Assembly: GCA_023627715.1 (NCBI GenBank)
Contig: JAMAHW010000088.1
Coordinates: 62,001-126,000, forward strand
Source of the DNA: Periconia sp. R9002
Lineage: Eukaryota; Ascomycota; Dothideomycetes; Pleosporales; Periconiaceae
Length of the DNA: 64,000 bases
Direction of reading: 5' to 3'
This document shows positions 22,423-34,066 of this stretch, in pieces. Within the stretch, counting starts at the first letter, position 1. Every line of letters begins with the position of its first letter. The position numbers and the translations under genes are program-made. The notes below the pieces were generated by a model. The model was not told the origin of the DNA. It was given only the letters and a program-made list of their open reading frames with translations, and made no database searches.

Positions 22423-24458
22423 GTTGGTTTGTGTTTGTTCTCAATATTCTATAAACACTTGCTTTCTAGATTCAACGGGCGCCAGTGTACGTCCTTATCA
22501 AGGAGCACTACGTTGAGGCAGTGCTTCCTTCAGTCGCACGGTAGGTAACCCAAACCATCGTTCGATTGATGTGGATGCCTAGTCTATGTAAGGCGGCCCG
22601 CACCCGTGGTTGTTTTCCCAACGCTGCGAGCGATCTAGCAAGCAAGCAAGCAAGCAAATCATTGCCTAGGGTCGTAACTACCCTGTCAGGAAGCTGTCTG
22701 CCTGTTGGTTTACCCCGCAATGGAGAGGGTGGGTGAGTATCTGAGTTCGGTTAGCTCTCACGAGTCATCAGTTCCTATCTATCTTACGATTGACAGGAAG
22801 GTTATTTTGTTCGTCTGTTTTCTTTTGCGCAAATAGATGGCAGTGTTTGTGTATCAATCAATCTGTCGTATACATGTCCCGTTTTACTCTTTGTCGATGA
22901 AGGCACTCCTCAGTTCAGTCCAACTCATCTTAGCATCAATCAATAGTAACAAATCAATCGATATCGCCACCCCCATCTTTTACTCCATTTCCGGCCCAGT
23001 ATTCAGCCCTAGTCCTCATGTCTCAGATTCTTTGATCTGATTCGTCAATAGAGGAAAAGCAACGGGAGCTTTTCCGTATATAGAGTGCTTAGTATTGGCC
23101 AATAGCATGGACGTATATTTTTTTAATGAATACGAGTGAGGCTTAGCGTTTCACTTGGTGATGGATTGCCTGAGGGGAATGGGTTGGTTTTTTTTTTCTT
23201 GGGGAGGGAGGGGATGAGTGGGCGAGCTGGATGGATGGATGGATGGATGGATTGAGGGATTGAGGATTGGAAATTGGGAGGTGTTGGGTTAGGTGGAGGG
23301 GGGTTAGGGTTGGTTGATTGGGAGTTGGATGGCTGGGAATTAGGGCGGCGTATAGTGATCACAGAACAACGGCTAGTATGTGTTGTACAAAGCCAAGGGG
23401 ATTGTTCGGGGTCAGTTGTGTAATTTTTTTAATTCAAGTACAACATATGGCCATAATGGAAGTAATTGTAACTATGTAACTGAGCAGGAGTTTCGCAATG
23501 GTATATTTTAAGGGTCTGTGTATGCTTCATCTGAAGCAGTATATCTATAAAAAAAATGCATACACAACACGGACCCTCGATACCACCTCCACACCACCAA
23601 GTGTCTTTACCCGACAGCCGGGCTGGGGCCTAGAAACTAATCGCCTATATGCCCTCTAGCATTATCCCTTCAAAACCCTCTTGGTTTTGCGTATTCGCTT
23701 TAATTTCCCGAGCGAGGCCCCAATGACGTTAGCCACCGAGCGAAATCCTCGCCAGACCCACATCTGGCCGCCTCTGCAGCGGCCTGGAGTTCAAAGCGTC
23801 GAGAAACCACATTACGTGACATAATAATCCAATCAAGCTTTATATCGACATGCATATGTGCTGCTCATCTCGGGCTTCCACGTGTTTGAAGGTTCACTCT
23901 AACCCCGACGGACATGAGATTAAGCGACGTTCGGGGATTGAGAGATACGCAATAGATAGCGACGTATGTGAAAGAACACCGAGGCCTTGGAACTTCATCA
24001 ATTCCGATTGTCCAGATACCATGTCGTGTGCGATAGAGGGGGCACAGATAGGCGGTTCACCGTGATGATCTTCACGATCGATACGCGAATTCCAAATCAC
24101 TACGCATTGGGGGCTTCGTCTGGGGAGGGTCAGATCCCAGCCTACACCGTATTCGTTCGTATCCCTCCCCCATTTCTCTACACATTTTGAAGCGGAAGCT
24201 GCCAGGAAGTCCGCCAGGGAAAATAAATTTCCCCAATCGCCTGAACCCCTTCCCGCGCTAATACTCTCCCGGCATTCTATTCCTAGTTTTTGTGGTTCCT
24301 GCCGCTCGGGGCCAACCTTATGCAGGAGGGAACGATTGTTGATTAAAAGTGGAAGATGGGGACCCCGCGCTCGTCCATCCTGCATATCACTGACATATGG
24401 TTTTTTTTTAAAACTCTATTTTACGTCTTTCACCTTCTTTCTTGTCTTGTCTCGAGTC
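22423..24458. other. Two-kilobase intergenic region with microsatellites
   Basis: No gene supported. It contains (GCAA)n at about 22637-22657, (GGAT)n at about 23229-23252 and a G/T-rich low-complexity run. A short inverted repeat has arms 23511-23525 and 23558-23577. The last 500 bp would hold the promoter of the 7TM gene. Confidence 0.6.
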
Positions 24459-25630
24459 ATGTCGTTTCTACTTGTTCGAGATGGAGGTGAAGATAATACA
24501 GGTCTCATAGTGAGTGTCATTAAACTGAACCTTTCACTTTTCAAACAGCTCACAGCAGACTAGATTGTAACATGGCTGGCAATCGTTCTGACTACCATCG
24601 TTTTTTGCGGCAAAATTTTCGCACGTATCCGGAGATTCAAACGCTTATATTGGGATGACTTTTGGGTGACGCTCGCCTGGGCCAACGCGGTTCCGTTATT
24701 CACTTCGACATACTTGATCCTGTATAAGCCAGAGATGAGGAACGGCAACGACATCAACGTCTTCCTCAGTCGGCCCATCGGCCAGATGCTTTTCTACAAT
24801 GTGATTTGGGCTATCAAGATATCCTTCTTAGTCTTCTTTAGGAGGTTGATTCCCAATCACTTGAGAAGTCTGAGGATATATTGGGCGGTGGCGTTGGCAA
24901 TCACCATAGTCACATACGGAGGGGTATGGGCCACGACGCCTATTCAATGCTGGGCCAAGAAGGGATTGAATATGTGTGAGAGGGACCCGGCGGTCATAAA
25001 AGCGAAGCCCATTGCTTTGGGTATAACAGCTGGAATGATCGCTTTGACAGATGGTCTGAGTATGTTTCAGTGTCCTTTGACTACGGGCACACTGCTAATC
25101 TACGATTTAGTCCTTGTCATCCCCTTTGTCCTACTGTCCAAGCTCAACCAGGTTGCACGGAACAAGAAATTGATCCTATATGCACTGTTTTCACTTCAGA
25201 TGATCACTATCATTGCAACGATGGGCCGTTGTGTCTTCACCACAACTCGTTTGAGGTCAGATAGAAAGTTTCAGGTGAAATGGCTTTCGTTTCTGGCGGA
25301 TCTTGAGGCGGACATTGGTATGTGGCTTCTGTTCACGAGAAATCAATTCCTTTGAGAGAAATCGGAATAACATCAACGCTAACAATTCAATCAGCTCTTA
25401 TCGTTGCCTGCATCGGCTCTCTGCGCAGTCTCTTCACCCAAGACGAACCTTCCACCCGATCAGGCTATCCGAGTTCCAACCAGCAATCTTCGCAAAACAG
25501 CAAGAAAAAATACCATTCGCCGTTATCTACGCGCATGCAGCTACGCTCGTGGCACTCGCGTTCTCATGACCATAAAGATTCGATGGAGTTACCTTTATCA
25601 AGTCTTCCCGCGCCCCCTCCGAGACAGTGA
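24459..25630 (+). CDS. Fungal rhodopsin-like 7TM protein (PTH11-related)
   Basis: Member of the fungal rhodopsin-domain integral membrane proteins related to PTH11-type receptors. Exons are 24459-24509, 24564-25053, 25111-25317 and 25395-25630 (introns 54, 57 and 77 nt), giving 327 aa. The 57-nt intron is in frame and stop-free, but the junction TD-VLVIPFVLL and the branch TGCTAAT favour splicing. Seven hydrophobic segments follow the family pattern: VTWLAIVLTTIVF, WDDFWVTLAWANAV, FYNVIWAIKISFLVF, YWAVALAITIVTYGGVW, GMIALTDVLVIPF, LQMITIIATMGR and ADIALIVACIGSLRSLF. The YWDDF motif after TM1 is diagnostic. The C-terminal tail is short, Ser-rich and cytosolic. Ligand unknown. Confidence 0.8.
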
Positions 25631-25905
25631 CACTTTCGTTATTCCTACTGTATGGGGCTTGTAATATATAATGAGTATAAATACATATTATGAATAGTAA
25701 TCATTTTCTATCATATGCCAACCATAAGCATTTGGGTAACTGGTGGAGAGTCTCACATAGCGCGAAACATCAAAATCGCGCAGAACTGTAAAGTACTATG
25801 TAGCTCTCAAGACCTCGTTAGCAAGTTCAAGAAGCCTCACCATTACTTAAAATATCCTGTCGAACCTTCAATAGCCAACTCTCTCAGTGAGTCATCCGTG
25901 ACTGC
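25631..25905. other. Intergenic
   Basis: AT-rich; nothing recognised apart from a short ORF without coding character. Confidence 0.5.
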
Positions 25906-26380
25906 TTAATTAAATGCCTCCATTCGTCTCACCCGATGAAATTTCTCATTCAACATCATGCTTAAAACTAGTCCCCAATCAGTGTCACCATATTCACCTT
26001 GCACATACCTTTCGAGCACACCAATACCGCTGATATCTCCCTCGGCTGCAGGGCCTACTGCTTTCGGTGCGTGTGCGATCGCGTCACAAATCGACTGAGT
26101 AAACACCCCATAAGTATCAATGGAGTCTTTGGTAGGCCAGCTCGGTAAACGAAATGATAATACCAAGCGCACTCCTCTCAAGATTAACGGGAATCAGCTG
26201 ATACCATTCACGCTGTAGTCAGAGTGCAGAAGCATAAGCGGGACTGTTGTACGGCGTGGAGAAGTAAGATTTGAAACTGAAGCGTGCCGCGGAGGTGCAG
26301 TGCTGGATTTTCTCGTCATCATCGGCGAAAGGCTCGATTTGTGTCTGCAATGGATGGAATGGACTGCAGAAGTCACGCGG
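25906..26380 (-). pseudogene. Probable degenerate gene, fungal membrane-protein fragment
   Basis: The minus strand carries coding-like segments that do not join in one frame. One upstream segment (about 26377-26225) reads as FCSPFHPLQTQIEPFADDDE and further residues. A downstream frame (26181-25906) contains AEGDISGIGVLERYVQG and ends at a stop. The DISGIGV-x-x-x-Y-x-Q pattern resembles a conserved motif near the N terminus of many fungal integral membrane proteins of unknown function. No intron model removes the stops between segments, so I treat it as a relic or an unresolved gene. Confidence 0.3.
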
Positions 26381-27413
26381 ATTCCCGATTGACCCATACT
26401 TTGCGGAGGATCCAAGGCAATGAGATTACAAAAATCAGTTGCGAAGAAGAGAAGACTTAGGATGAGGTAATGAGTTAGAAGTGAGGGTACCTCGTGGTTT
26501 GATTGTTGCAGATGAGTTTATTTACCACCCTTTGCGATTGCGTGAGGGTGTTGAGTTCGCGACGAGATAGAGGGATTGCTCATTTGGACCCATGGGACGA
26601 GTGAACACGAAAAACCCACTCTACCCTGAGCACTCAATGGTCGAAGCCGTTACGATAACCCGGCTTGAGAAAAAGTCTTAGGGCAGCCTCGCAGAGGGAA
26701 CGCTGCTGGCTGAGTCGCAGATTGCTAATGAGTCTCAGATGCCGCTTGCCTGTCGTTGTCCTTTGGTGTCTGTTTGATTTCAGTGATGCAATCCGTTACG
26801 ATAACATCGGATCTATCCGAGGCCTGCCAGATGGGGCGTTGGGGCGTTGCGACAAGTGGGGCGTATAATGGTGGGCCACGCGTCCAGCAATTGATTTCAT
26901 GTGCATGTCCACAGCCAGGACGTTTTTGTAGCTCCTTATTGGCGTCAACACCGCGAGCAATCAAAATGCTATGCGATGAGATACGATGATTTTGATAACA
27001 GCGCCCCTTCGGCTATTGAGAGGCTTGGAGAAGCTCGCTTCGCCCCGCCGTCGATCTTTCTCGTGACATAATTGGGCATTGAGAAAGCTGCTTCGCCCCC
27101 GCGCTAACTATGATTTCGACTGAATGTGCAACACGTAGCAAGCTGGAGGGCGAAGGGCTCATTTTGAATTGCGCCCCTCCAGGTGGCGTCATCATCATGC
27201 TCGTTTCTCAACAATGCAAAATAGCCCCTTCATGCTTATAGAGCGTCCCTCGTCCCTCGTGGATAAAAAACGTATAAAGCCTGAAGCACCCATCAGGGCG
27301 ATATCAAAGGTTCTCTTCTTTTACTTCTGTATAAAGTTTATATAAAGGAATAATACTGCTACTTGTGCCTAAGACTGTACGCTTTGTTCAGAGACGAAGA
27401 AGCGGTTGAAGTT
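26381..27413. other. Intergenic, no gene supported
   Basis: About 1 kb with short unconvincing ORFs on both strands, followed by the promoter of the C2H2 gene. Confidence 0.5.
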
Positions 27414-28474
27414 ATGGCACGAGTGAGTAGATTATTGTTCCTTCTACCCCTTTTGTCTTTGAGCTCATCCATCTCCTAGCCTCGTCGCATCCAGTTTCAA
27501 TCGCCTCCATCCCAAAACATTTGGAGTTCTATTCCTAGTTCACCACTAGAAATTGAAGAACAATACTACCCGAGCGTTGTTGATCCTGCTATCACTTTTG
27601 AGCAAGTCTCCGAGACGTCCGGACTGTACTATACTGGTTCATTTCCAGTATCATCGGAACCTTCGACAAGCGTCAACTACCAGCAACATGCCTCAAACTT
27701 CGAACAATATCTTCACCCAAATCCATCTCAAATCCCCAGTTTCAGTCAATTGACCGATGCCTCAAATGGGTTGACATCTAATGTCAACTTCTCCAACCCA
27801 AACAATCCTTTCGAGAGCCTTAACGACGGGTATCATCAATCTTTTCTAGGGTTCCCAGCCTCTGATTTATCCTACCGTCATGATGTATCTGCGCAAGTAC
27901 TTCAGTATCCGTCTCAAGCAGCGCATACAATTGCCACGGCACCCCCCGATAATGTAGAGACGGTAAACAGAATGAATCACAGCGAGTAGGTGAATATGAG
28001 CTCATATCGGGCAGGAAATATACTTACTTGCGTTTGGCTAGTGAAACTCCATTCAATGAAAGGGTTTATAATATGCCGCTCTCACATGTGAACTCTAGTT
28101 GGATTGGTAACAGGCTTGAACGCAATTTTTTGTCTTCACATAATGTGAATCCCGGGTTTGTTTATATGGACTTCAATTCATGGTCACTGATCATACTAAT
28201 CATCATTAGTCTCGAGGAAACACCCACACCCCAAGAAAGGCTGGAACCAGACCTGGAATCTCAGCAATCGTCTCCCAATAGTTCCTCATCGCAAAATCGC
28301 TTCTTTTGTCATCATCCAGATTGCTATGACAAAACGTTCAGCCGGCGGCAAGATCGAGATCGACATTCCAGGGTTCACGACAGTGTGAGAGAGTTTGTAT
28401 GTCACATCGAGAGCTGCAACAAGAGTTTTTATCGCAGAGATAAATTCAAAAGTCATTTAGAGAAAGGTCATTAG
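27414..28474 (+). CDS. Small C2H2 zinc-finger protein
   Basis: Four-exon model: 27414-27422, 27480-27985, 28042-28155 and 28210-28474 (introns 57, 56 and 54 nt), 297 aa, frame closes. Intron 3 (GTTTGT, branch CATACTAATC, ATTAG) is in frame; leaving it in would add an unlikely hydrophobic stretch. The N-terminal 200 residues are Ser/Asn/Gln/Pro-rich. The C terminus has two C2H2 fingers (FFCHHPDCYDKTFSRRQDRDRH and FVCHIESCNKSFYRRDKFKSH) ending 3-4 residues from the stop, the usual layout of small fungal two-finger regulators. Targets unknown. The 9-nt first exon (Met-Ala-Arg) is the weakest part. Confidence 0.7.
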
Positions 28475-29193
28475 TCCAAAAGAAATTCATTGTCCTCGGC
28501 GCCTTGGTTTATGAATTCTATATACATCTGACCAACCATTCTCTGCACGAAAAGATATATCCTGTGATCGGAGATCCCTAGCGATGCCGTGGTCAAATTT
28601 CAGTGCTACCGGTGGGCCTAGGAATGTTCTTCTAACGACTAGGTTATATCTAGAGATAGATTTGAATGTCAATATACTACTGTTCGGAGATTGAATTGCT
28701 TCAAGATCGTGAATTTGTGTACTCAGCAATCTAAAGGAGGACTAGAGACTCTAATTTCAAACACAACGTTGCTGTCACCATCTGGTGGGTGGGGGTGCCT
28801 TGCTCAATGAAACTCTTTATTCTTCAAGTCCTTTCGGAATACTCATTGCTATGATATTCTGATATTGAGCCGTGTGTATAGATGGAATCAATGATGATGG
28901 TTAACAGTTTAGCCACTGTTACCTTTGAAGAGGTTGCTTTAAAGTTGCCAAGCTAATCAAACCTAGTCGAGCCCGGCATGGCGCTTCAGTCTAGCAGGCA
29001 ATATACAAGTTGCCAAGATTCTCACTTTTATGATGGGATGAATTTACAAGCTACTGTGACACTGATGCGAAGGCCGAAAATGCTATGATCGTAGTCGTCT
29101 TTTTTGCTGGTTCTTTAAGATTGCGCTATGCTATAACTGCATCAATTGGTCCCCATCGGCTAACTAAAATTCAACGTTCCAGATTTGCATACA
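28475..29193. other. Intergenic between convergent genes
   Basis: About 700 bp, AT-rich, no supported gene. Confidence 0.55.
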
Positions 29194-30051
29194 CTAAGAA
29201 TCTAAAGCAGCCATCAGATCCTTGGTAAACGCTTCCGGGTCAACCTTGAACGCTATATGACCACCCTCAAACATCTTTACCTCTAACCCAAGCCTCTTCC
29301 CCAGTTCCACATTACATAAATACTGCGGCGTCTCTACGTTTGTTGTTTTGCCGTTAGCCAACACCAACTTATCCTTCGCCTTCCCAAGAGCATCAAAGTT
29401 AAGTTCAGAGTGAACGTAAGGCAACACTTCCCTCTCGAACCAGTACATAATGTTCCCCGCAAAATATGGGTTGTGCTCGGTAGGAGCTGCGAATCCCGGG
29501 TCGCTGTCCGCATGTACCATCTTGAAGAATTCGCCCATCGCAGTGACATGCCCGTGCTGCCGATAGGCGTCGTAAATTGCTTGTTGGCGCGCCGCCCATG
29601 CCTCGCGGTCTGGGAGCAACGTCGTGTTTGGGGGCTCATGAGCTACCAACTTTGTGACCACGTCCGGATGGCGGGTCAGGACGTGGAGGGCGACGATTGC
29701 CCCTGAGCTATTTCCAAGAACCACAGCTTGAGGAAGAGGTTTGGCACCTTCCGTGTCGGATGAATTCTGGTTGAGATGTTCAATCAAAGCGCGAGCATCA
29801 TCGGCGTCGGTGTTGAGGCGCGCTTCACCTGAGCTGTAATCCTGAGGCCCCGTGATTGGTGAACGGGAGAAGCCGCGACGGTCGTAGATGCATACTCGAA
29901 AATGCTTTTCCAGAACAGACGCGGCCGGGCGAAAATAATCTAACTCGCCGTTCCCACCGTGGATCAAGAGCAAGAGTGGGAGATGTGGTGCTGGAGAGCT
30001 TGGATAGAGCTCGTAGTAGATTTTGGCGTGTGAGACTGATAGAAAAGACAT
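29194..30051 (-). CDS. Alpha/beta hydrolase
   Basis: Single exon, 285 aa. It has the alpha/beta-hydrolase layout: an oxyanion region LLIHGGNGELDYF, YDRRGFSRSP, the nucleophile elbow VLGNSSGAIVAL (G-x-S-x-G with Ser in GNSSG), a cap region, and the catalytic His in FEGGHIAFKVDPEAF close to the C terminus. No signal peptide, so probably cytosolic. Such proteins are often esterases, epoxide hydrolase-like or C-C hydrolases; the substrate cannot be deduced. It stands alone, with 0.7-1 kb of non-coding DNA on both sides. Confidence 0.88.
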   Translation of the reverse strand: MSFLSVSHAKIYYELYPSSPAPHLPLLLLIHGGNGELDYFRPAASVLEKHFRVCIYDRRGFSRSPITGPQDYSSGEARLNTDADDARALIEHLNQNSSDTEGAKPLPQAVVLGNSSGAIVALHVLTRHPDVVTKLVAHEPPNTTLLPDREAWAARQQAIYDAYRQHGHVTAMGEFFKMVHADSDPGFAAPTEHNPYFAGNIMYWFEREVLPYVHSELNFDALGKAKDKLVLANGKTTNVETPQYLCNVELGKRLGLEVKMFEGGHIAFKVDPEAFTKDLMAALDS

Positions 30052-31117
30052 GATTATTGGGGACTGAAGTTGAGATTGGTGGTTTTTAATGCATCGAAAT
30101 TAAGCGGTGGCTCTTGGGGTTATATATACCCTACGTTATGGGGAGCTTGTGTCAGTATGGTTGTAAGATAGGTCGTTGTCAGCATTGTATGTGGTCCATG
30201 TAAGCGCCAGATCATTCGATGGGTAACCGAATGGATATTGATTCTCGTAGACACAAGTCGGCGCGCCCATAAGTTCCGATGCCGAATGCTTCTAACAAAA
30301 CCATACCAGCTAATTCATTCATACGCATCCCGATATTGTTGAACGCGAAGTTGTAACGTTCTCGTACGAGATACACGTGTTTTGTCCATGACGGAAAGTT
30401 TGTCTCTTGATTTCCTGGGTTTTAATTCGTGAATTCAAGTACACCTCGTTCGAAATGTACATACGAAGGAAGCGGATAGTCGCGCCGCTAGCCATTTTCG
30501 GAGTACAATCGCATCAAATTCATCATGGAATATTCGGAAATACATACATCAATGTGTATATCAGGAACTTAGTATCACACTTAATAATATGAATAATCGC
30601 AACGGAACAAGTTTTTCACTCTTGGACAGTTTGCTTAGAAATGGGTATCCATCAATATCACCAGTTGTTATCTCCGAAGTTCCCATGTGTGGGAATGGCA
30701 GGCAGTTGATCCATAGATCTAGAAAGTGACACGTACACCTGTACGGCGTAGCAGACTCGTAGGGTGTTGGTCGAATATATCGTTAGCAAATTTGCGGCCC
30801 TTGCTGAAAACATACCCATCATGTCCCCGCACGGGTGCAGTCGACCTTCGCAAACATCAATTGCATAACAATACTGTCTTCAGCACTCCCGCAACACCAT
30901 TCACCATTTTGGAGATAAGGTCTACATAGAGAATTTCTTACATATGTTCTCGTCGTTGTTTCGCATTTGTATAAATATATTAGCTTTAAGGCAATGGTAC
31001 AAGCTCGAAGATGGGGGTAATGTTTGATTATTACAAATACGTACACGGAAAGTAGGTCACAAACGAAATAGGGACAATGCATGTCGCACTTAGCAGACTA
31101 GCTATTATGGGCCACAA
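30052..31117. other. Intergenic, no gene supported
   Basis: About 1.1 kb, AT-rich, with scattered stops in all frames. It contains the promoter of the alpha/beta hydrolase. Confidence 0.55.
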
Positions 31118-33489
31118 TTAACGAATCCTTCTCATCTGTCGGGCAGTAGTTAGCGATCGATTGTTGTTGTCACTGGATCCTGAGTCATTCGTGTCTTCAT
31201 CTTCCGTCAAGTCAAGGTTTCCAAATGATTCCACCACAGCCTCCTCCAAGAGGCCCGGGTCAACCCCAACACCCCCTCCAGGTATGTTATCAGGAATGTA
31301 TAGGATCTCGTGCGCTACGCCAGCCAGAGCAGCGAGAGAGAAAACACCCGTAATTACCACTTTGACTGTAAGCATAGAATCTTGTGTCAGCCTCCAAAGC
31401 AACTGGAGAGCTTCACTATTCTCGCTCTCAGAGCCTGTGAGGTAGACAGCCGAATCTATGAGTATGAAGATGCAGTCACGCCGAGATATTAATGATGTAC
31501 AGTGATGGAAACAGTTGAAAAGGACATGGACATCTTCGAGGCTGTCGCCATCCTTTACAATGTTTTTGCTTTGAGGGATGCTCGCTGTAGGTCGCTTTTT
31601 CTCAATCTCTCGTAGTAATTGAGAGAGCAGGCTTTTCATCAACGCGACGGGACCAGATCGTTGTTTACTCATTGATGCATTAGCTCTAAGTCCACAGAAA
31701 AACGCTAATGTCGGATAGTCTTTCCCTCGAAGATTTTTTGCGAGATAGGCTGTTATGTAGGTGATCGGGTTTGGATTCGTTACTGGGAATACGTTGCATT
31801 CAAGCGAAAGGATAGCCGAGTGCGGTTGCTTCAGCCAATGTGAAATTGCATCGGAGGTCAGGATAAACTGAATTTTGTCGGTATCACCGACACTCATTGT
31901 GCCAACTCCATCAAAAGCTTCTCTGAGGTCATCTTCCACTTTTTCGTGTACCGGTTTGAGAAGCCTGAGCCACTCTGACACAGCCTTGTGATTCCGTGTG
32001 ACTGCAGCAGATTTGCGCTCTGTTCTTTGTGACAATGCCCTGTCAAGATCAACTGGAACTTGATTAGTAGGCCTTGCTTCTCATCTCTCTATAAATACTT
32101 ACTTTTCCCTGATTTGGAATCGAAGGCCGGACTTGCAGTGAGCAGTATGTACATGTAATTGAGCACATCAGTTTGAAGTTTGGAATATCGCAGCGTCTCG
32201 TCTTCCGTCTGAGAACAACCGACTAGCTGATGTTGGTTAGCTGAAAAGTCCCATGCTGCTATCCGCTTGTGGGCCATATGTGCTTCGGTGTGTCTTTTCT
32301 TGAAGCTTTCGATTTGCTCGTTCAGGCCGACAACTTGTTGACTCAAGCCTATATTATCTCGTCGGTAAATCCTTCGATGTAATGACTGATATTAATTGAC
32401 GTAAGACATACCGGCTAATCCTGAAACCATCATATTTGCAGACTGCTCACAACTTTCTGCAGCGAGCATTGATCTAGTCATCTTGAAGTCCATTCGGCCA
32501 AATCTTTGCTCGGAACATATATGGGCTTGAACTCTGAATTGTTCGAGGCTGTTTTCCAAAGCTTGAATTGCTTCCGTGACATCAAACCCATGCCTATCCC
32601 CTTTAAATAGAAGTGAAACGCTCTTTTCTGGAAAGGATGTTTTAGTGGAAGAGTCTGAATGAATGGGGATACTTACTAGCCATGTTCTTTGTCAGTTCAT
32701 TCACGATGCGTTGCAAGACCGCGAAAATGGCTACAAATACTGCATCCGCGCGTGCTTGCAGTTCTTCCGATTGATAATGAACTTCTGATAGATCTTGTAC
32801 CTCATTCAACTTGAGTGGAATCCTTGCAAGTGTCTCATAAATGGTTGTGCGAAGACTGTCTGCCCGTTCAGCTGCCTGCTACGCATTAGCCCTAATGACT
32901 TCGAGCTAAATTGTTTTAGAGCAATCACCCCTATTATCAAGGTGAAACCACCTGAAATGACTGCCCCATAGCTGTCATTTGGTACAAAAGCAAGCATGCG
33001 ACGTAACTGCCCATGATGTTCACCTGTCTTCCGGAAAAACTTCCGGATCACACCCATAGTATTCTTGACATTTTCTGCTGCACGGTGTCTCTCTTGAATC
33101 GCATTTGTAATTGACATTACATCTTCGATCTCGTAGCAGTTTGGTTCTTTCAGGGCAATCCCAAGTTTTCCTTCACAATTTTTCTCTTTCAGCGTTCTTG
33201 CAAATGTTGATAACGTTGACTCAAGGTCCTTCAACTTCACATGAGATTGCAGGTTTTGATTCTCCCTTTCAGAGTACTCAGCATCAAGTTCTAGTTGTTT
33301 GGATATGAGTGTTCCATACCGTGTAAGCAAGCTTCGCGTCACAAAACGGTCACGCATTGGCTCATACTGCAAATTACCCGACCCACCTAACTCTAAATCC
33401 AGTGTTTCATGTGCCCTTGTCTCGAGGAACTCGGCAGCGGCATTTGAGAGAAGTCTGGGACGAACAACAGTCGACGTGTCCTGCGCCAT
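31118..33489 (-). CDS. STAND-type N-terminal domain protein, NACHT-like region without P-loop
   Basis: Five exons: 33489-32929, 32878-32677, 32627-32412, 32348-32103 and 32058-31118 (introns 50, 49, 63 and 44 nt), 721 aa. The N-terminal half looks like the helical domain found ahead of NTPase modules in fungal NLR-like proteins: FVPNDSYGAVISGGFTLIIG followed by helical repeats. The C-terminal half resembles a degenerate NTPase core: AISHWLKQPHSAILSL where a P-loop would lie, then ITYITAYLAKNL, LAFFCGLRA, LMKSLLSQLL, and RDCIFILIDSA as a Walker B-like strand. No GxxxxGK[ST] is present, so ATP binding is unlikely. No ankyrin, WD or TPR repeats follow. Role inferred only by family: possible non-self recognition or signalling. 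Divergent from the AAA gene. Confidence 0.7.
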
Positions 33490-34066
33490 AAGGATCAATG
33501 TTCCAAAACAAACGATTACGTGATGTTGAATGAGTGATGAAGGTTGCAGCACCTAGGTATTGTGAAACGTGTGTGTCTTATGACCAAAGTTCAAGACTTT
33601 AGTGTTCAGCTTTCAGCCTTCCTGCACTTTTTAATCAGCGAAGGACGCCATCAGGATGACACGATAAGACCAATTTAAACATGCATTTCGTTGACCAATG
33701 GCAACTGGCCTGCCCTCGTAAACGATCATGCTAAGGCACTGCAAACAGCTGCATGCGGAATATTGCCTCTTAGGCTCCCTTGTCGATGCTCGTATAGTTA
33801 CGAAGCGATTTCAAACCAATCACAGTCCATGTGTCACCATTGCTGCCGTCACGAGTGAGGGGCAACCGAGTACAGATTTACGCTGAAGATAACAGGACAA
33901 CACGTAGGTATTAGATTCGCCTATGGATAAAAACAAGCTGTGTCCTATTATCTTACATATGGGCGTTCTTCCAAGGCTTTCCTCATTTTCAATCCAACGT
34001 GAAAACGGTTTTGATCCCATCTTCGTTTAATGAAATTACAACGAGTCAGGTGGTGCTGAATCGATC
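33490..34066. promoter_or_regulatory. Shared divergent promoter, STAND-like / AAA ATPase genes
   Basis: About 580 bp between divergent starts; no individual sites recognised. The arrangement allows co-regulation. Confidence 0.4.

Noticed and set aside
23123..23362. Minus-strand ORF rich in Pro, Asn and Ser
   Set aside because: Produced by GGAT and G-rich low-complexity sequence; not protein-like.
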